Source: Thermoproteota archaeon (GTDB lineage Archaea; Thermoproteota; Nitrososphaeria_A; Caldarchaeales; Calditenuaceae). Taken from it: 37,126 bases of DNA. The notes beneath the pieces are model-generated. The model was not told where the DNA came from. It made no database searches and worked only from the letters and a program-made list of their open reading frames with translations. The DNA is taken from positions 1 through 37,126 of the forward strand of contig JAUQPZ010000014.1 in NCBI GenBank assembly GCA_030550155.1, written 5' to 3'. The position numbers were made by a program, and so were the translations under genes. Below are positions 14,200-22,069 of the stretch, piece by piece. Positions within the stretch are counted from its first letter, which is position 1. Every line of letters begins with the position of its first letter.

Positions 14200-14805
14200 T
14201 TAAGCAATTCCTTTCATCCAGCTGGGAGGACCTCTCCTCGAAAGATTCTCCAGCTCTTCAGGAGTGTCCACGTCCACGAGCATCTCCTCCGGAACCTCCA
14301 GTAGGGCCGCCCTGTCTCGGTAGGGTGCGTAGAGGCTTTTAGCCCCCTTATCTCCCTCCAGCTTAAGTAACTCTTGGAAAAGGCTTCTGTGGAAGGCGCC
14401 GGGGCTTCTCGGGTCGCCCTCCACCGAGGCGAAGGCCAGCAGATACTTACCTTGAAGCACAAGTCGTGCCAAGAGTGATGGTATCACAGGAGCTGTAAGA
14501 GGCTGGTCTGCAACCATTACAACCACGGCCTCGGAGCATGGTGATAAGGATTCGACTCCTCTCCTAATGCTGGAGGCCACACCCTCAGCCCAATCCTCAT
14601 TAACCACGTATTTGACGCCCTCGGGCAGGGTCTCGACGACCCTCTCAGCCTCGTTTCCAACAACTACAACGACCTCGTCGCACCCAGACGCCACAGCCGA
14701 CTCCACGCTCCAAGATATGAGCGGCCTCCCCCACAGGTGCTTCAGCAGCTTATGGAACCCCATCCTCCTAGAACCGCCCGCCGCGAGGACGACTACAGAG
14801 AACAC
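14200..14805 (-). CDS. MobA/MocA-like nucleotidyltransferase (molybdenum cofactor)
   Basis: 201 residues. VVLAAGGSRRMGFHK (~5-19) is the nucleotide-binding signature of MobA/MocA/IspD-type transferases; VMVADQPLTAP carries the metal-binding Asp, and DVDTPEEL near the end is typical of MocA. MocA attaches CMP to molybdopterin for the xanthine-dehydrogenase family, which fits the hydroxylase large subunit at 6.6-8.9 kb. A different sugar or cofactor nucleotidyltransferase cannot be excluded. GTG start at 14805 sits within two bases of the transcript start predicted from the TATA box at 14831-14838. Confidence 0.8.
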   Translation of the reverse strand: MFSVVVLAAGGSRRMGFHKLLKHLWGRPLISWSVESAVASGCDEVVVVVGNEAERVVETLPEGVKYVVNEDWAEGVASSIRRGVESLSPCSEAVVVMVADQPLTAPVIPSLLARLVLQGKYLLAFASVEGDPRSPGAFHRSLFQELLKLEGDKGAKSLYAPYRDRAALLEVPEEMLVDVDTPEELENLSRRGPPSWMKGIA

Positions 14806-14830
14806 CGGAAATTCATGATGGCGGCAGATA

Positions 14831-14838
14831 GTATAAAC
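14831..14838 (-). promoter_or_regulatory. TATA box of the MocA-like/SDR operon
   Basis: GTTTATAC on the minus strand, centre ~27 bases before 14807; the GTG start at 14805 is effectively leaderless. Confidence 0.6.
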
Positions 14839-14878
14839 CCTTCTCCTCTCAGCACCACCACACCCGGGAGGAAAATTC

Positions 14879-14886
14879 TTATATTA
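14879..14886 (+). promoter_or_regulatory. TATA box of the Lys/Ala-rich protein
   Basis: TTATATTA in an AT-rich stretch; predicted start ~14910, eight bases before the ATG at 14918. Confidence 0.5.
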
Positions 14887-14917
14887 TTCGTTGTCTTACT
14901 ATATTTTGCGTGTAGGT

Positions 14918-15055
14918 ATGCCAGCAAAAAAGGCTAAGAGATCGGCGAAGAAAGGTAAGAAAGGTGCAAAGAAGGCGCGCGCGAAGAAGGCTGTGCGTAA
15001 GAAGCCAGCTCCCGCTGGGGCTCCACCAGCCCAGCCGACAGAAACAACCGCATAA
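14918..15055 (+). CDS. 45-residue Lys/Ala-rich basic protein, possible chromatin protein
   Basis: Residues 1-29 are almost only Lys, Ala, Arg and Gly (MPAKKAKRSAKKGKKGAKK...), followed by a Pro/Ala-rich neutral tail PAPAGAPPAQPTETTA. About sixteen Lys/Arg occur in the first 29 positions, like histone H1 tails or bacterial Hc1/H1-like proteins. It has its own TATA box, and a small hairpin (GAAGC/GCTTC) plus a T-run terminator follow the stop, so it looks like a dedicated monocistronic gene. The role is inferred as non-specific nucleic-acid binding; it may instead be a ribosome-associated basic peptide. Confidence 0.6.
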   Translation: MPAKKAKRSAKKGKKGAKKARAKKAVRKKPAPAGAPPAQPTETTA

Positions 15056-15083
15056 TAGAAGCTGACTCGCTTCAATAAGACGC

Positions 15084-15094
15084 TTTTATTTTTT
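15084..15094 (+). terminator. T-rich terminator after the Lys/Ala-rich gene
   Basis: TTTTATTTTTT about 30 bases after the stop codon, preceded by a 5-bp hairpin GAAGC/GCTTC at ~15058-15073. Confidence 0.5.
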
Positions 15095-15120
15095 GGCCGC
15101 CCACCTTCAGTTAATCCCGT

Positions 15121-15297
15121 CTATATGGGGAAGAAGCCTCTGGCCAATAGGACGAGCGCTATCAGGAGAGCTCCAGCCAATACCACTATCTGGGGTCTTA
15201 GCTTTATCCCTTTAGTCTCCTCCTCAAAGAACCTGAGGAGACCCGCGCCTGTGGCTGGCATCGGTGCTTCTCTTCGGCGCCTTCTCGAGCCTGACAC
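15121..15297 (-). CDS. preprotein translocase subunit Sec61-beta
   Basis: 58 residues from GTG at 15297. A basic head SGSRRRRREAPMPATGAG, then LLRFFEEETKGIKLRP, the hallmark of archaeal Sec61-beta, then a single tail transmembrane helix (VVLAGALLIALVLLARGFF). It is the small subunit of the SecYEbeta channel. An upstream in-frame ATG (15312) would add five residues, but a TATA box at 15319-15326 puts the transcript start at ~15296, on the GTG, so a leaderless GTG start is preferred. Confidence 0.9.
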   Translation of the reverse strand: MSGSRRRRREAPMPATGAGLLRFFEEETKGIKLRPQIVVLAGALLIALVLLARGFFPI

Positions 15298-15318
15298 GAC
15301 TTCAACATACATAAGCCC

Positions 15319-15326
15319 GTATATAT
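15319..15326 (-). promoter_or_regulatory. TATA box of Sec61-beta
   Basis: ATATATAC on the minus strand, centre 27 bases from the GTG at 15297. Confidence 0.6.
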
Positions 15327-15455
15327 CTGTTCACCTTCAAGCACCATAATTCGGGGAATTCCATGGGAGAGTCGAGGTAATACGCTTTAAAGGCCTCGAG
15401 CATGAAGAGTGTCTATTATTTATCTACGAATGCAAGGGGTGGGCCCACGGTTAGA

Positions 15456-16232
15456 ATGGCTAGGCTCGTGGAATTCGTGAGGTCAATTCGCCGTGGCCAT
15501 AGAGTGGAGAGGCACAGCCCCGACTCTTATAGCTCTAAGCTCTCATCCGCATTACTTGTCCTAAACGGCCAGATCAACCGCCTCAAGAACAAATACGCTG
15601 GAATGGAGGCAAGAGGTAAGGAGTATTTTGAGAGATGCATTCAGGCGCTTCAGGCGGGGGACGAGGGTTACGCCGCCATCTATGCCAGCGAGATAGCCGA
15701 GTTGAGGAGGATAGCGCGGATTGTCTTGCAGTCTCTTATCGTACTTGAGCAGGTCAGGGTTAGGATGGAGAGTCTGCTGGAGCTTAGAGAGATTATCGGG
15801 CTTGCTCCTGTCTTGAAGGGGCTCTTGGAGAGGGTTAGAAGCGAGATAGTGAACATCGTCCCGGAGGCCGCCGAGAGCCTCGGCAGCCTCACAGACGCGA
15901 TAGATAGCCTGATCGCCGGCTCTGGCATGGTTGCCAACGTCCCCGCTTTGGAGGAGAGGCCTGAGGAGCTCTCAGACGAGGCCGTAAGAATACTTGATGA
16001 GGCCAGGACAATCATAGCTCAGAAAGTTGCTGAGAGCTTCCCCGATATTCCAACCCTTTCGCCGAGGGAGAAGATGGTTTACAACTACATCTCCTCGCTT
16101 CCAGAGGGGTCCGTCCTCGAGGTCGAGGCCTGCGCCCGCGCCCTTGGCATACCTGAGGGCGAGGTGGAGGTGGCTCTCCGAAAGCTCGAGGAGAGGGGTC
16201 TCATAGAGGTCAGCCAGTCGGAGGCTACTTAA
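15456..16232 (+). CDS. cdvB: ESCRT-III / CdvB-family (Snf7-like) protein with C-terminal winged helix
   Basis: 258 residues from ATG 15456. After a basic N-terminus, residues ~28-180 are long amphipathic helices (LSSALLVLNGQINRLKNKY, YFERCIQALQAGDEGYAAIYASE, ELRRIARIVLQSLIVLEQVRVR), the Snf7 core of ESCRT-III. Acidic helices follow, and a winged-helix domain occupies about the last 55 residues (LSPREKMVYNYISSLPEG ... LRKLEERGLIEV). It acts as a membrane-remodelling filament in Cdv-type cell division or vesiculation. CdvA and the Vps4-like CdvC are not in the window. An upstream ATG (15402) would add 18 unconserved residues and lies before the start predicted from a TATA box (15385-15392). Whether it is the main division CdvB or a paralogue is open. 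Confidence 0.85.
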   Translation: MARLVEFVRSIRRGHRVERHSPDSYSSKLSSALLVLNGQINRLKNKYAGMEARGKEYFERCIQALQAGDEGYAAIYASEIAELRRIARIVLQSLIVLEQVRVRMESLLELREIIGLAPVLKGLLERVRSEIVNIVPEAAESLGSLTDAIDSLIAGSGMVANVPALEERPEELSDEAVRILDEARTIIAQKVAESFPDIPTLSPREKMVYNYISSLPEGSVLEVEACARALGIPEGEVEVALRKLEERGLIEVSQSEAT

Positions 16233-16245
16233 GGAGGGCTGGAAT

Positions 16246-17700
16246 CTAGTAGGCCCTCGAGACGTAGAGATATGTTCTCCCCCTAGAGCCGCACACCAGG
16301 CAGGGCCTCTCGCTCCTCTCATCCATGTCGTATCTATAGCCGCGAACCTCGGCGCCCATCAGGCTCTTGAGCGAGAGGGCGCAGCTCTCTGAGCCGCACC
16401 AGCTCACCTTGCAGATCTTACCCTCCTCAATCATTCCTGCCCCCTTCTCCACCGTCTCCACCTCAACCACCAGCTCCTCAAGCTTTCTACGTGCACGCTC
16501 AGCCAAACTCCGCTCAATCTCTGCCAAGACGTTTTCCACCGACTCCTTCAAGCCTGTCAAGGGCACGCTCCGCCTCTCCCCCGTATCCCTCCTCACCAGC
16601 ATGACAGACCCACTCTGCGCCTCCCGCGGCCCCGCCTCAACTCTGAGCGGAACGCCCCTCCTCTCCCAGTAATAGTATTTCTCCCCAGGCGTGACGTCTT
16701 CGCGGTCGTCGAGCCTCGTCCTAAAGCTCTCTCTCAAGGTTGAGTAAATTTCCTGAGCATAGCTCCGCACCTCCTGCTCCCTCCCCTTGTAGGGTATCGG
16801 GACTATGACGACTTGGATGGGCGCGACGGTGGGTGGAAATATCGGGCCTAAGTCGTCTCCATGCTGCGCTATTATTGCGGCCAGCACCCTGCTGTATCCG
16901 AAGCCGTAGCAGAGCTGCCAAGTATGGGCCTTTCCGCCCTCCTTTTTCTCGAACTCAACGTTGAAAACTCTCGAAAAGTTTGTTCCTAGGTTATGCACCG
17001 TCGCGACCTGGTTCACCTTTCCATCCGGGTTCCAGGCGTCAAAGGCTATGGAATACTCTGCACCTGCAAACTTGTCGAAGTCCGGCCTCCTAAGAGTCAA
17101 ATAAGCCAGACCCAGCTCGTCTAGAACTCTTCTGTATATCTGGACAGCCCTCCTGACCTGCTCCTCAGCCTCCTCCTGCGATGCGTGGGCTGTGTGCGCC
17201 TCGTTCCAGGGTATTTCTCTCACCCTGTAGAGGGCCCTAGTAGCCTTTGTCTCATACCTATAGACTGAGCAGCTCTGGTGAATCTTTAGAGGCAGGTCTG
17301 CATGGCTCGAGATCCATAGGGCGAACATGGGGTACATGATGGTCTCGGAGGTCGGCCTAAGTATCAGGGGGGCCTCCTGCTGCTCTTCACCCCCGCCAAC
17401 CCTGAGCTTACCTACAGCGAAGACCTCGCCCATAAAGCCCTTGATGTGCTCAGCCTCACGCGAAAAGTTCTCAAGAGTCGCGACCAGCGGGAAATACATC
17501 GGCAGATGGCCGTCCTCCTCCAGCAGATACTCCAGCCTCCTCCTCACCCTCTCAATGACGAACCAGCCGCTCTCAAGATAGACAAGAAACCCCTTAACAG
17601 GATACCTAGAGTCAGCTATCCTGGCCGTCAAAAGGACGTTATCGAACCACTCACTAAACCTCTCAAACTTCTCTCCATCCCTGGCAATAAGTCCTCCCAA
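16246..17700 (-). CDS. proS: prolyl-tRNA synthetase, archaeal type
   Basis: 484 residues from TTG 17700. Core: FSEWFDNVLLTARIADSRYPVKG, motif 2 LILRPTSETIMYPMFALWI, VYRYETKATRALYRVREIPWNEAHTAHAS, motif 3 GFGYSRVLAAIIAQHGDD, then the anticodon-binding domain and a C-terminal zinc-like region (WCGSESC ... CLVCGSRG) ending in RAY, the archaeal/eukaryotic type. The frame is open for 29 more codons to 17787, but that extension holds the TATA box (17723-17730), whose predicted start is exactly 17700, so a leaderless TTG start is chosen. Divergent tail-to-tail with cdvB (13-base gap). Confidence 0.96.
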   Translation of the reverse strand: MGGLIARDGEKFERFSEWFDNVLLTARIADSRYPVKGFLVYLESGWFVIERVRRRLEYLLEEDGHLPMYFPLVATLENFSREAEHIKGFMGEVFAVGKLRVGGGEEQQEAPLILRPTSETIMYPMFALWISSHADLPLKIHQSCSVYRYETKATRALYRVREIPWNEAHTAHASQEEAEEQVRRAVQIYRRVLDELGLAYLTLRRPDFDKFAGAEYSIAFDAWNPDGKVNQVATVHNLGTNFSRVFNVEFEKKEGGKAHTWQLCYGFGYSRVLAAIIAQHGDDLGPIFPPTVAPIQVVIVPIPYKGREQEVRSYAQEIYSTLRESFRTRLDDREDVTPGEKYYYWERRGVPLRVEAGPREAQSGSVMLVRRDTGERRSVPLTGLKESVENVLAEIERSLAERARRKLEELVVEVETVEKGAGMIEEGKICKVSWCGSESCALSLKSLMGAEVRGYRYDMDERSERPCLVCGSRGRTYLYVSRAY

Positions 17701-17722
17701 ACAATGGCTCAGACCAGCCCAG

Positions 17723-17730
17723 TATTTAAA
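17723..17730 (-). promoter_or_regulatory. TATA box of proS
   Basis: TTTAAATA on the minus strand, centre 27 bases from the TTG at 17700; it decides the start. Confidence 0.65.
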
Positions 17731-17794
17731 AATTAAAGACGAATCAAGCAGAAAGAATCCAAGCCGATGAAAACCCTCCGGACCCAACTCTCTA

Positions 17795-17866
17795 TGGACC
17801 GGCCGGGATTCGAACCCGGGGCCTCCCGCGTGCGAGGCGGGCGATCTACCGCTGATCTACCGGCCC
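17795..17866 (-). tRNA. tRNA-Ala (CGC)
   Basis: All four arms fold: acceptor GGGCCGG/CCGGTCC, D stem GATC/GATC, anticodon stem CCCGC/GCGGG with loop CTCGCAC (anticodon CGC), T arm CCGGG-TTCGAAT-CCCGG, discriminator A. The acceptor contains G3:U70, the alanine identity pair. 72 bases, no intron, CCA not encoded. A TATA box CATATATG (17895-17902) predicts initiation a few bases before the 5' end. Confidence 0.97.
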
Positions 17867-17943
17867 ATCCTCACCAAATCCTCGCGGAGCAGGCCATATA
17901 TGTAGGTTCAATGGGCTCTGAGTCTGGGCCTTGGGGCGTAGGG

Positions 17944-19125
17944 CTAGAGGTCTCTCCGAGGTTGGTTCCATGCTACGAGCATCTCGCTTGTGTCTTTAAG
18001 CATGTTTCCCGTGGCTATGCAGATCACTTTGTCGTCTCTGCCCAGCCAGCCCTCGTCCACCAGCCTCTTCACCCCGGCGATTGGTGCGGCGCCCGCGGGC
18101 TCGGTCGCTATGCCCTCTGTCGTTGCCAGGAGTCTTAGGGCTTGGAGGATCTCCTCGTCGCTTACCCTGACCGCGGTTCCACCCGACTCCTTGATGGCGC
18201 GGACCCCCTTTTTCCAGTTTACCGGCCTGCCTATCCTGATGGCGGTTGCTATTGTCTCTGGGTTCGGCCAGTCGGGGAGCCTGTCCAAGCCCCTGCTCAG
18301 CATCTCGACGATGGGTGAGGCGCCTGTAGCCTGTACGCCCACCAGCCTAGGTGTCGAGTCGACGAGTCCGTGGTCGAGGAGTTCGCGGAATCCTTTCCAG
18401 TAGGCGGAAATGTTTCCAGAGTTGCCCACCGGGAGAATGACCACATAGCCGGTCTCCCCATCCATCTGCTCCCAGAGCTCGAAGGCCGCTGTCTTCTGAC
18501 CCTCAATCCTCCAAGGGTTCACCGAGTTTAAGATATAGGCCTCGCCGCCACTCCTCTCCATCACCATCCTTAAGGCGTCGTCAAAGCTTCCCGCTACTTG
18601 GTGGATTCTGGCCCCAAACATCCTCGCTTGGAAGAGCTTCCCCAGAGCTATCTTTCCCTCAGGCACGTAGACCCTGCACTCAAGGCCTGCCCTAGCTGCG
18701 TAGGCGGCTAGGGAGGCTGAGGTGTTGCCGGTAGAGGCGCAGACCACGCTCTTAGCCCCTAGCGTGCAGGCCATCGAGACGCCCACGCTCATGCCGCGGT
18801 CCTTGAAGCTCCCCGTAGGGTTAAGCCCCTCCAGCTTGACATACAGCTCCCGAACGCCAATCAACTCCGCGAGCCTCTCAGCCCTGACAAGCCTAGTATA
18901 CCCCTCCCCTAGGCTAACTATCCTGGTGAAAAAGCCAGGTAGCAGCTCCCTATACCGCCAAATGCTGTGTACACGGCCTTGGAGGCTGTCCAACCTGAAA
19001 GCCTCTCCGCCCTCAATCCTCGCTTCTAAGAGATCGCCACATCCCCGACACCTGTATAATATCTCGTTGTAGAGATAGGTCTCGCCGCACGATATACATG
19101 CAAGCAGATATTCTTGAGGGCGCAC
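17944..19125 (-). CDS. thrC: threonine synthase
   Basis: Converts O-phosphohomoserine to threonine with PLP. 393 residues. N-terminal zinc ribbon (Cys10, Cys13, Cys26, Cys29), PLP Lys108 in NPTGSFKDRG, phosphate loop around VVILPVGNSGNISAYWKG, and TEPAGAAPIAG near the C-terminus. The architecture is the archaeal ThrC type with the amino-terminal ribbon. GTG start at 19125, 16 bases downstream of a small membrane-protein gene on the same strand, so probably co-transcribed. The 3' end lies 77 bases from tRNA-Ala. Confidence 0.93.
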   Translation of the reverse strand: MRPQEYLLACISCGETYLYNEILYRCRGCGDLLEARIEGGEAFRLDSLQGRVHSIWRYRELLPGFFTRIVSLGEGYTRLVRAERLAELIGVRELYVKLEGLNPTGSFKDRGMSVGVSMACTLGAKSVVCASTGNTSASLAAYAARAGLECRVYVPEGKIALGKLFQARMFGARIHQVAGSFDDALRMVMERSGGEAYILNSVNPWRIEGQKTAAFELWEQMDGETGYVVILPVGNSGNISAYWKGFRELLDHGLVDSTPRLVGVQATGASPIVEMLSRGLDRLPDWPNPETIATAIRIGRPVNWKKGVRAIKESGGTAVRVSDEEILQALRLLATTEGIATEPAGAAPIAGVKRLVDEGWLGRDDKVICIATGNMLKDTSEMLVAWNQPRRDL

Positions 19126-19141
19126 CGTCTCAACCTATGGC

Positions 19142-19351
19142 TCAGGCAAGGATTGCGAGGATGCTGGCTACCAAGAGGGCGGCGAAAGCTACTATGGCTA
19201 CGTATGGGAAGACGGTCATCGCGCCCATCTCGAGGGAGAAGAGCGCCTGTATCATCTGAACCGAGATGACGAGGCCTATTACGCCGAGCACCTTGACAGC
19301 CAGCCTCACAAAAAGCTGCGGCTTCAGCCTAACCATCAGGGAGAACACCAA
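19142..19351 (-). CDS. small two-helix membrane protein
   Basis: About 69 residues from TTG 19351: a basic segment RLKPQLFVRLAVK leads into a hydrophobic helix (~18-36) and a second at the C-terminus (FPYVAIVAFAALLVASILAILA). No family recognised. An in-frame ATG at 19375 overlaps the TATA box (19374-19381) and would lie upstream of the predicted transcript start (~19351), so TTG 19351 or GTG 19348 is preferred. It precedes thrC by 16 bases. Confidence 0.5.
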   Translation of the reverse strand: MVFSLMVRLKPQLFVRLAVKVLGVIGLVISVQMIQALFSLEMGAMTVFPYVAIVAFAALLVASILAILA

Positions 19352-19373
19352 CCAGCACCAAGCCAAGGGGGAC

Positions 19374-19381
19374 ATTTAAAT
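19374..19381 (-). promoter_or_regulatory. TATA box of the small membrane protein-thrC unit
   Basis: ATTTAAAT on the minus strand; the predicted start ~19351 coincides with TTG/GTG codons in frame. Confidence 0.5.
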
Positions 19382-19445
19382 CTACATCTGCCCAGCCTCT
19401 CCAATACCTAGAGAGGCCGGTGTCTACTCTTCTGAAATAATTGCG

Positions 19446-19453
19446 CTTAAATG
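19446..19453 (+). promoter_or_regulatory. TATA box of glmS
   Basis: CTTAAATG, centre 27 bases from the glmS ATG at 19477. Confidence 0.55.
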
Positions 19454-19476
19454 CGGGGATCTTATCCTACGACCAA

Positions 19477-21294
19477 ATGTGTGGCATCGTGGGCTATGCA
19501 GGCACGGAGAGCGCTGCACCCATATTGTTGAGGGCTTTAAAGAGGCTTGAGTACCGGGGATACGACTCGGCCGGAGTTGCCACCCTCCACGCGGGAGAGG
19601 TCGTGGTCAGTAAGGATGCTGGAAGGGTCGATGAGATAAATGCGAGGCTTAAGCTGGATTCCATGCCCGGCACCGTTGGGATAGCCCACACGAGATGGGC
19701 CACCCACGGAGCTCCCACGGCTTTGAATGCACACCCCCACACCGACTGCGGTGGAAGGAACGCCATGGTTCACAATGGCGTGATCGAAAACTACCTAGCC
19801 CTAAAGAAGGAGCTCATAGACCTCGACCACGTCCTAGCATCTAGGACTGACAGCGAGGTCATCGCGCATCTGGTTGAGGAGTATTTGAGGAGGGGTGAGC
19901 AGCTTGAGCAGGCCTTCAGAAGGGCCCTCCAGAGGCTTGAGGGGTCCTACGCAGTAGCGCTAGTCTCCTCTCTTAGTCCTGAAAAAATCCTTGCCGCTAG
20001 AAGGGAGGCCCCGCTAATCATCGGGGTTGGGAGGGGCTTTAACATGCTTGCCTCGGATATCACCGCGCTCCTTGACATGACCAAGGAGATGGTCTTCCTA
20101 CATGATGGAGACATGGCGGTTCTGACTGGCAGCTGCTACAGAATCCTGCGGATAGATACGGGCGAGGCTATTGAGAGACAGGTCAAGATAGTCGACCTCG
20201 CCGTCGAGATGGCTGAGAAGCAAGGATACCCACACTTCATGCTCAAAGAGATATTCGAGCAGCCCGAGACCCTTCGGAACTCACTTAGACTTCAGATCGA
20301 GTATGTGGACCTTCTCGCAGAGCTCCTTGACAGGGGGCGCACAGTGTTCCTCCTGAGCGCGGGGACCTCCTATAACGCCTGCGTTGCAGGCTCATACCTC
20401 TTCTCACAGGTTGCGCGGCTCCCCACACTACCAGTCATAGCATCCGAGTTCATACCCAACTACGGAGCATCCATAGGGGTCGACACAGTCATCCTGGCTG
20501 TAAGCCAGTCTGGCGAGACCGCCGACGTGCTCAGCGCGCTAGAATATGCGCGAATGCGGGCCTGCACGATACTCGGAATCACCAACACCGTCGGCTCCAC
20601 TTTAACGAGGGTTTCGAGAGCCTATGTCCTCCAGAACGCGGGGCCGGAGATAGGGGTGGCTGCGACCAAGACCTTCACCTCGCAGGTACTCGTTCTGGCC
20701 AAGATAGCCCTCCGCCTCGCTAGGCTTAGGGGGAAGATAGCTCAGTATGAGATTGACGAGTTCAACTCTTGGCTTGAGAGGGTCCCACAGGCCGTAGCCG
20801 AGGCCCTTGCTATGGTTAATGAGCCTGTGATGCGTCTGGCTGAGAGGATTGCCGAGAGCAGAGTAGTCTTCATTCTCGGCCGCGGAGTGTCCTGCAGCAC
20901 GGCACTGGAGGGCCGACTCAAGCTCATGGAGCTCTCCTACATTCCATGCATAACCTATCCGGCGGGCGAGAGCAAGCACGGCCCCATAAGCGTGATTGAA
21001 GAGGGCGTCCCAGTCATATTCGTGGCGCCGCCGGACGAGTACCGGAAACTAAACATAGGCAACATAATGGAGATGAAGGCCAGAGGCGCCTACACAGTCG
21101 TCGTGGGAGACGCCTCAGACCAAGAGCTAAAACAGCTTGCCGACTACTACGTAGAGATGCCGAAAATCCACCCACTCCTCTCACCCACAACCTATACCAT
21201 TCCCTTCCAGCTACTCGCATACTACACAGCCCTCGCCAAGGGGCACGACCCAGACAAGCCCCGAAACCTAGCCAAATCAATAACAGTCCCATAG
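19477..21294 (+). CDS. glmS: glutamine-fructose-6-phosphate aminotransferase
   Basis: Makes glucosamine-6-phosphate from fructose-6-phosphate and glutamine, feeding amino-sugar and glycan synthesis. 605 residues. The N-terminal nucleophile domain begins MCGIVGYAG; Cys2 becomes the N-terminal nucleophile, which fixes the start at 19477 rather than an ATG-less extension from 19441. THTRWATHGAP-like and HNGVIENY motifs follow. Two SIS domains: about 285-420 (LSAGTSYNA, SQSGETADV) and 450-590 (LGRGVSCSTALEGRLKLMELSYI, AGESKHGPI). Ends with KSITVP, the conserved C-terminal tail. Leaderless by its TATA box. Confidence 0.96.
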   Translation: MCGIVGYAGTESAAPILLRALKRLEYRGYDSAGVATLHAGEVVVSKDAGRVDEINARLKLDSMPGTVGIAHTRWATHGAPTALNAHPHTDCGGRNAMVHNGVIENYLALKKELIDLDHVLASRTDSEVIAHLVEEYLRRGEQLEQAFRRALQRLEGSYAVALVSSLSPEKILAARREAPLIIGVGRGFNMLASDITALLDMTKEMVFLHDGDMAVLTGSCYRILRIDTGEAIERQVKIVDLAVEMAEKQGYPHFMLKEIFEQPETLRNSLRLQIEYVDLLAELLDRGRTVFLLSAGTSYNACVAGSYLFSQVARLPTLPVIASEFIPNYGASIGVDTVILAVSQSGETADVLSALEYARMRACTILGITNTVGSTLTRVSRAYVLQNAGPEIGVAATKTFTSQVLVLAKIALRLARLRGKIAQYEIDEFNSWLERVPQAVAEALAMVNEPVMRLAERIAESRVVFILGRGVSCSTALEGRLKLMELSYIPCITYPAGESKHGPISVIEEGVPVIFVAPPDEYRKLNIGNIMEMKARGAYTVVVGDASDQELKQLADYYVEMPKIHPLLSPTTYTIPFQLLAYYTALAKGHDPDKPRNLAKSITVP

Positions 21295-21335
21295 CGAGTG
21301 TTAAAAACTATTTATACGAGTTTTGAATAAATGGA

Positions 21336-21695
21336 ATGGACAGGTTAATGGCAATTCAGGGAGTTGAATGGCTAATTTTGCTTATTATCACTATTGTTGC
21401 AATATATCTAGTCGTTAAATTTCCGACACTTCGGCTGGGTATAGGAGTGTTTTTCACAATTATTGGAATACTTCTCTTCTTAATACCTCTCATCGGTCCT
21501 ATTCTAGGGGCATTACCATTTGCTTTTGGATTAGCTTTAATAGTGTGGGGGGCAGTATCACTCGCACATAGGAAAGAAAACAAAACCTTACAACAACCAG
21601 TATTAACTAGAATCTGTCCTAAATGTGGCCGAAATTTGTCCAATTTTCCAGGCGACATCAAAAATTGTCCCTATTGTGGGAATCAACTCATATGA
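21336..21695 (+). CDS. small membrane protein with C-terminal zinc ribbon
   Basis: 119 residues. Two or three hydrophobic segments (about 10-28, 33-55, 58-77), then HRKENK and a ribbon CPKCGRNLSNFPGDIKNCPYCG near the C-terminus. Codon usage is visibly AT-rich (many ATT, TTA, AAT), unlike the GC-rich neighbours glmS and hypA. No specific family is recognised; membrane-plus-zinc-ribbon proteins are common in archaea. The base composition and the position before a tRNA gene suggest acquisition by transfer. Confidence 0.6.
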   Translation: MDRLMAIQGVEWLILLIITIVAIYLVVKFPTLRLGIGVFFTIIGILLFLIPLIGPILGALPFAFGLALIVWGAVSLAHRKENKTLQQPVLTRICPKCGRNLSNFPGDIKNCPYCGNQLI

Positions 21696-21942
21696 ATCAT
21701 CTTATTTAACTAATCTCTCCCTATATTGAATATCTCCGGCTTGCCAAGCCAGCCTCGAAATAACTTAATAGCACCCCCATAGGTAGTTTTGTCTTGAAAG
21801 ATAATTGATCCGAGAAAGCATCAAGGCTACCCATCCCCGCTTTATAACAAGTATACCTCCATCTTCTCGCTTCTAAATTTCCCGCCAATCCAGAGATATG
21901 CTTTAAGCAAGGTTTTTGAATCTCGTCAGAAGACTTGTTAAT
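21696..21942. other. AT-rich intergenic stretch before tRNA-Arg
   Basis: No convincing gene. It contains a short hairpin GGCTTG-C-CAAGCC at ~21739-21751 and, close to the tRNA, CTTTAAGC (~21911) placed ~27 bases before the tRNA 5' region, a likely tRNA promoter. The composition matches the AT-rich gene before it. Confidence 0.5.
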
Positions 21943-22016
21943 GGGCCCGTGGCCTAGAAGGATAAGGCGGCGGCCTCCTAAGCCGCAGATCGTGGGTTCG
22001 AGTCCCACCGGGCCCG
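21943..22016 (+). tRNA. tRNA-Arg (CCT)
   Basis: Acceptor GGGCCCG/CGGGCCC, D stem GCCT/AGGC, anticodon stem GCGGC/GCCGC with loop CTCCTAA (anticodon CCT, reads AGG), T arm GTGGG-TTCGAGT-CCCAC, discriminator G. 74 bases, no intron, no encoded CCA. hypA begins 53 bases after it on the same strand. Confidence 0.97.
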
Positions 22017-22069
22017 GATTGAGGGTGATAGGGTTATGGGCTGGGAAGGCGCCTGTAGGTTTGAGGCTC

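Noticed and set aside
17701-17787. 29-residue N-terminal extension of ProRS
   Set aside because: It contains the TATA box, is not conserved, and the predicted transcript starts at TTG 17700.
21935-22069. N-terminal extension of HypA through tRNA-Arg
   Set aside because: The frame reads through a functional tRNA gene; HypA must begin with Met-His-Glu at 22070.
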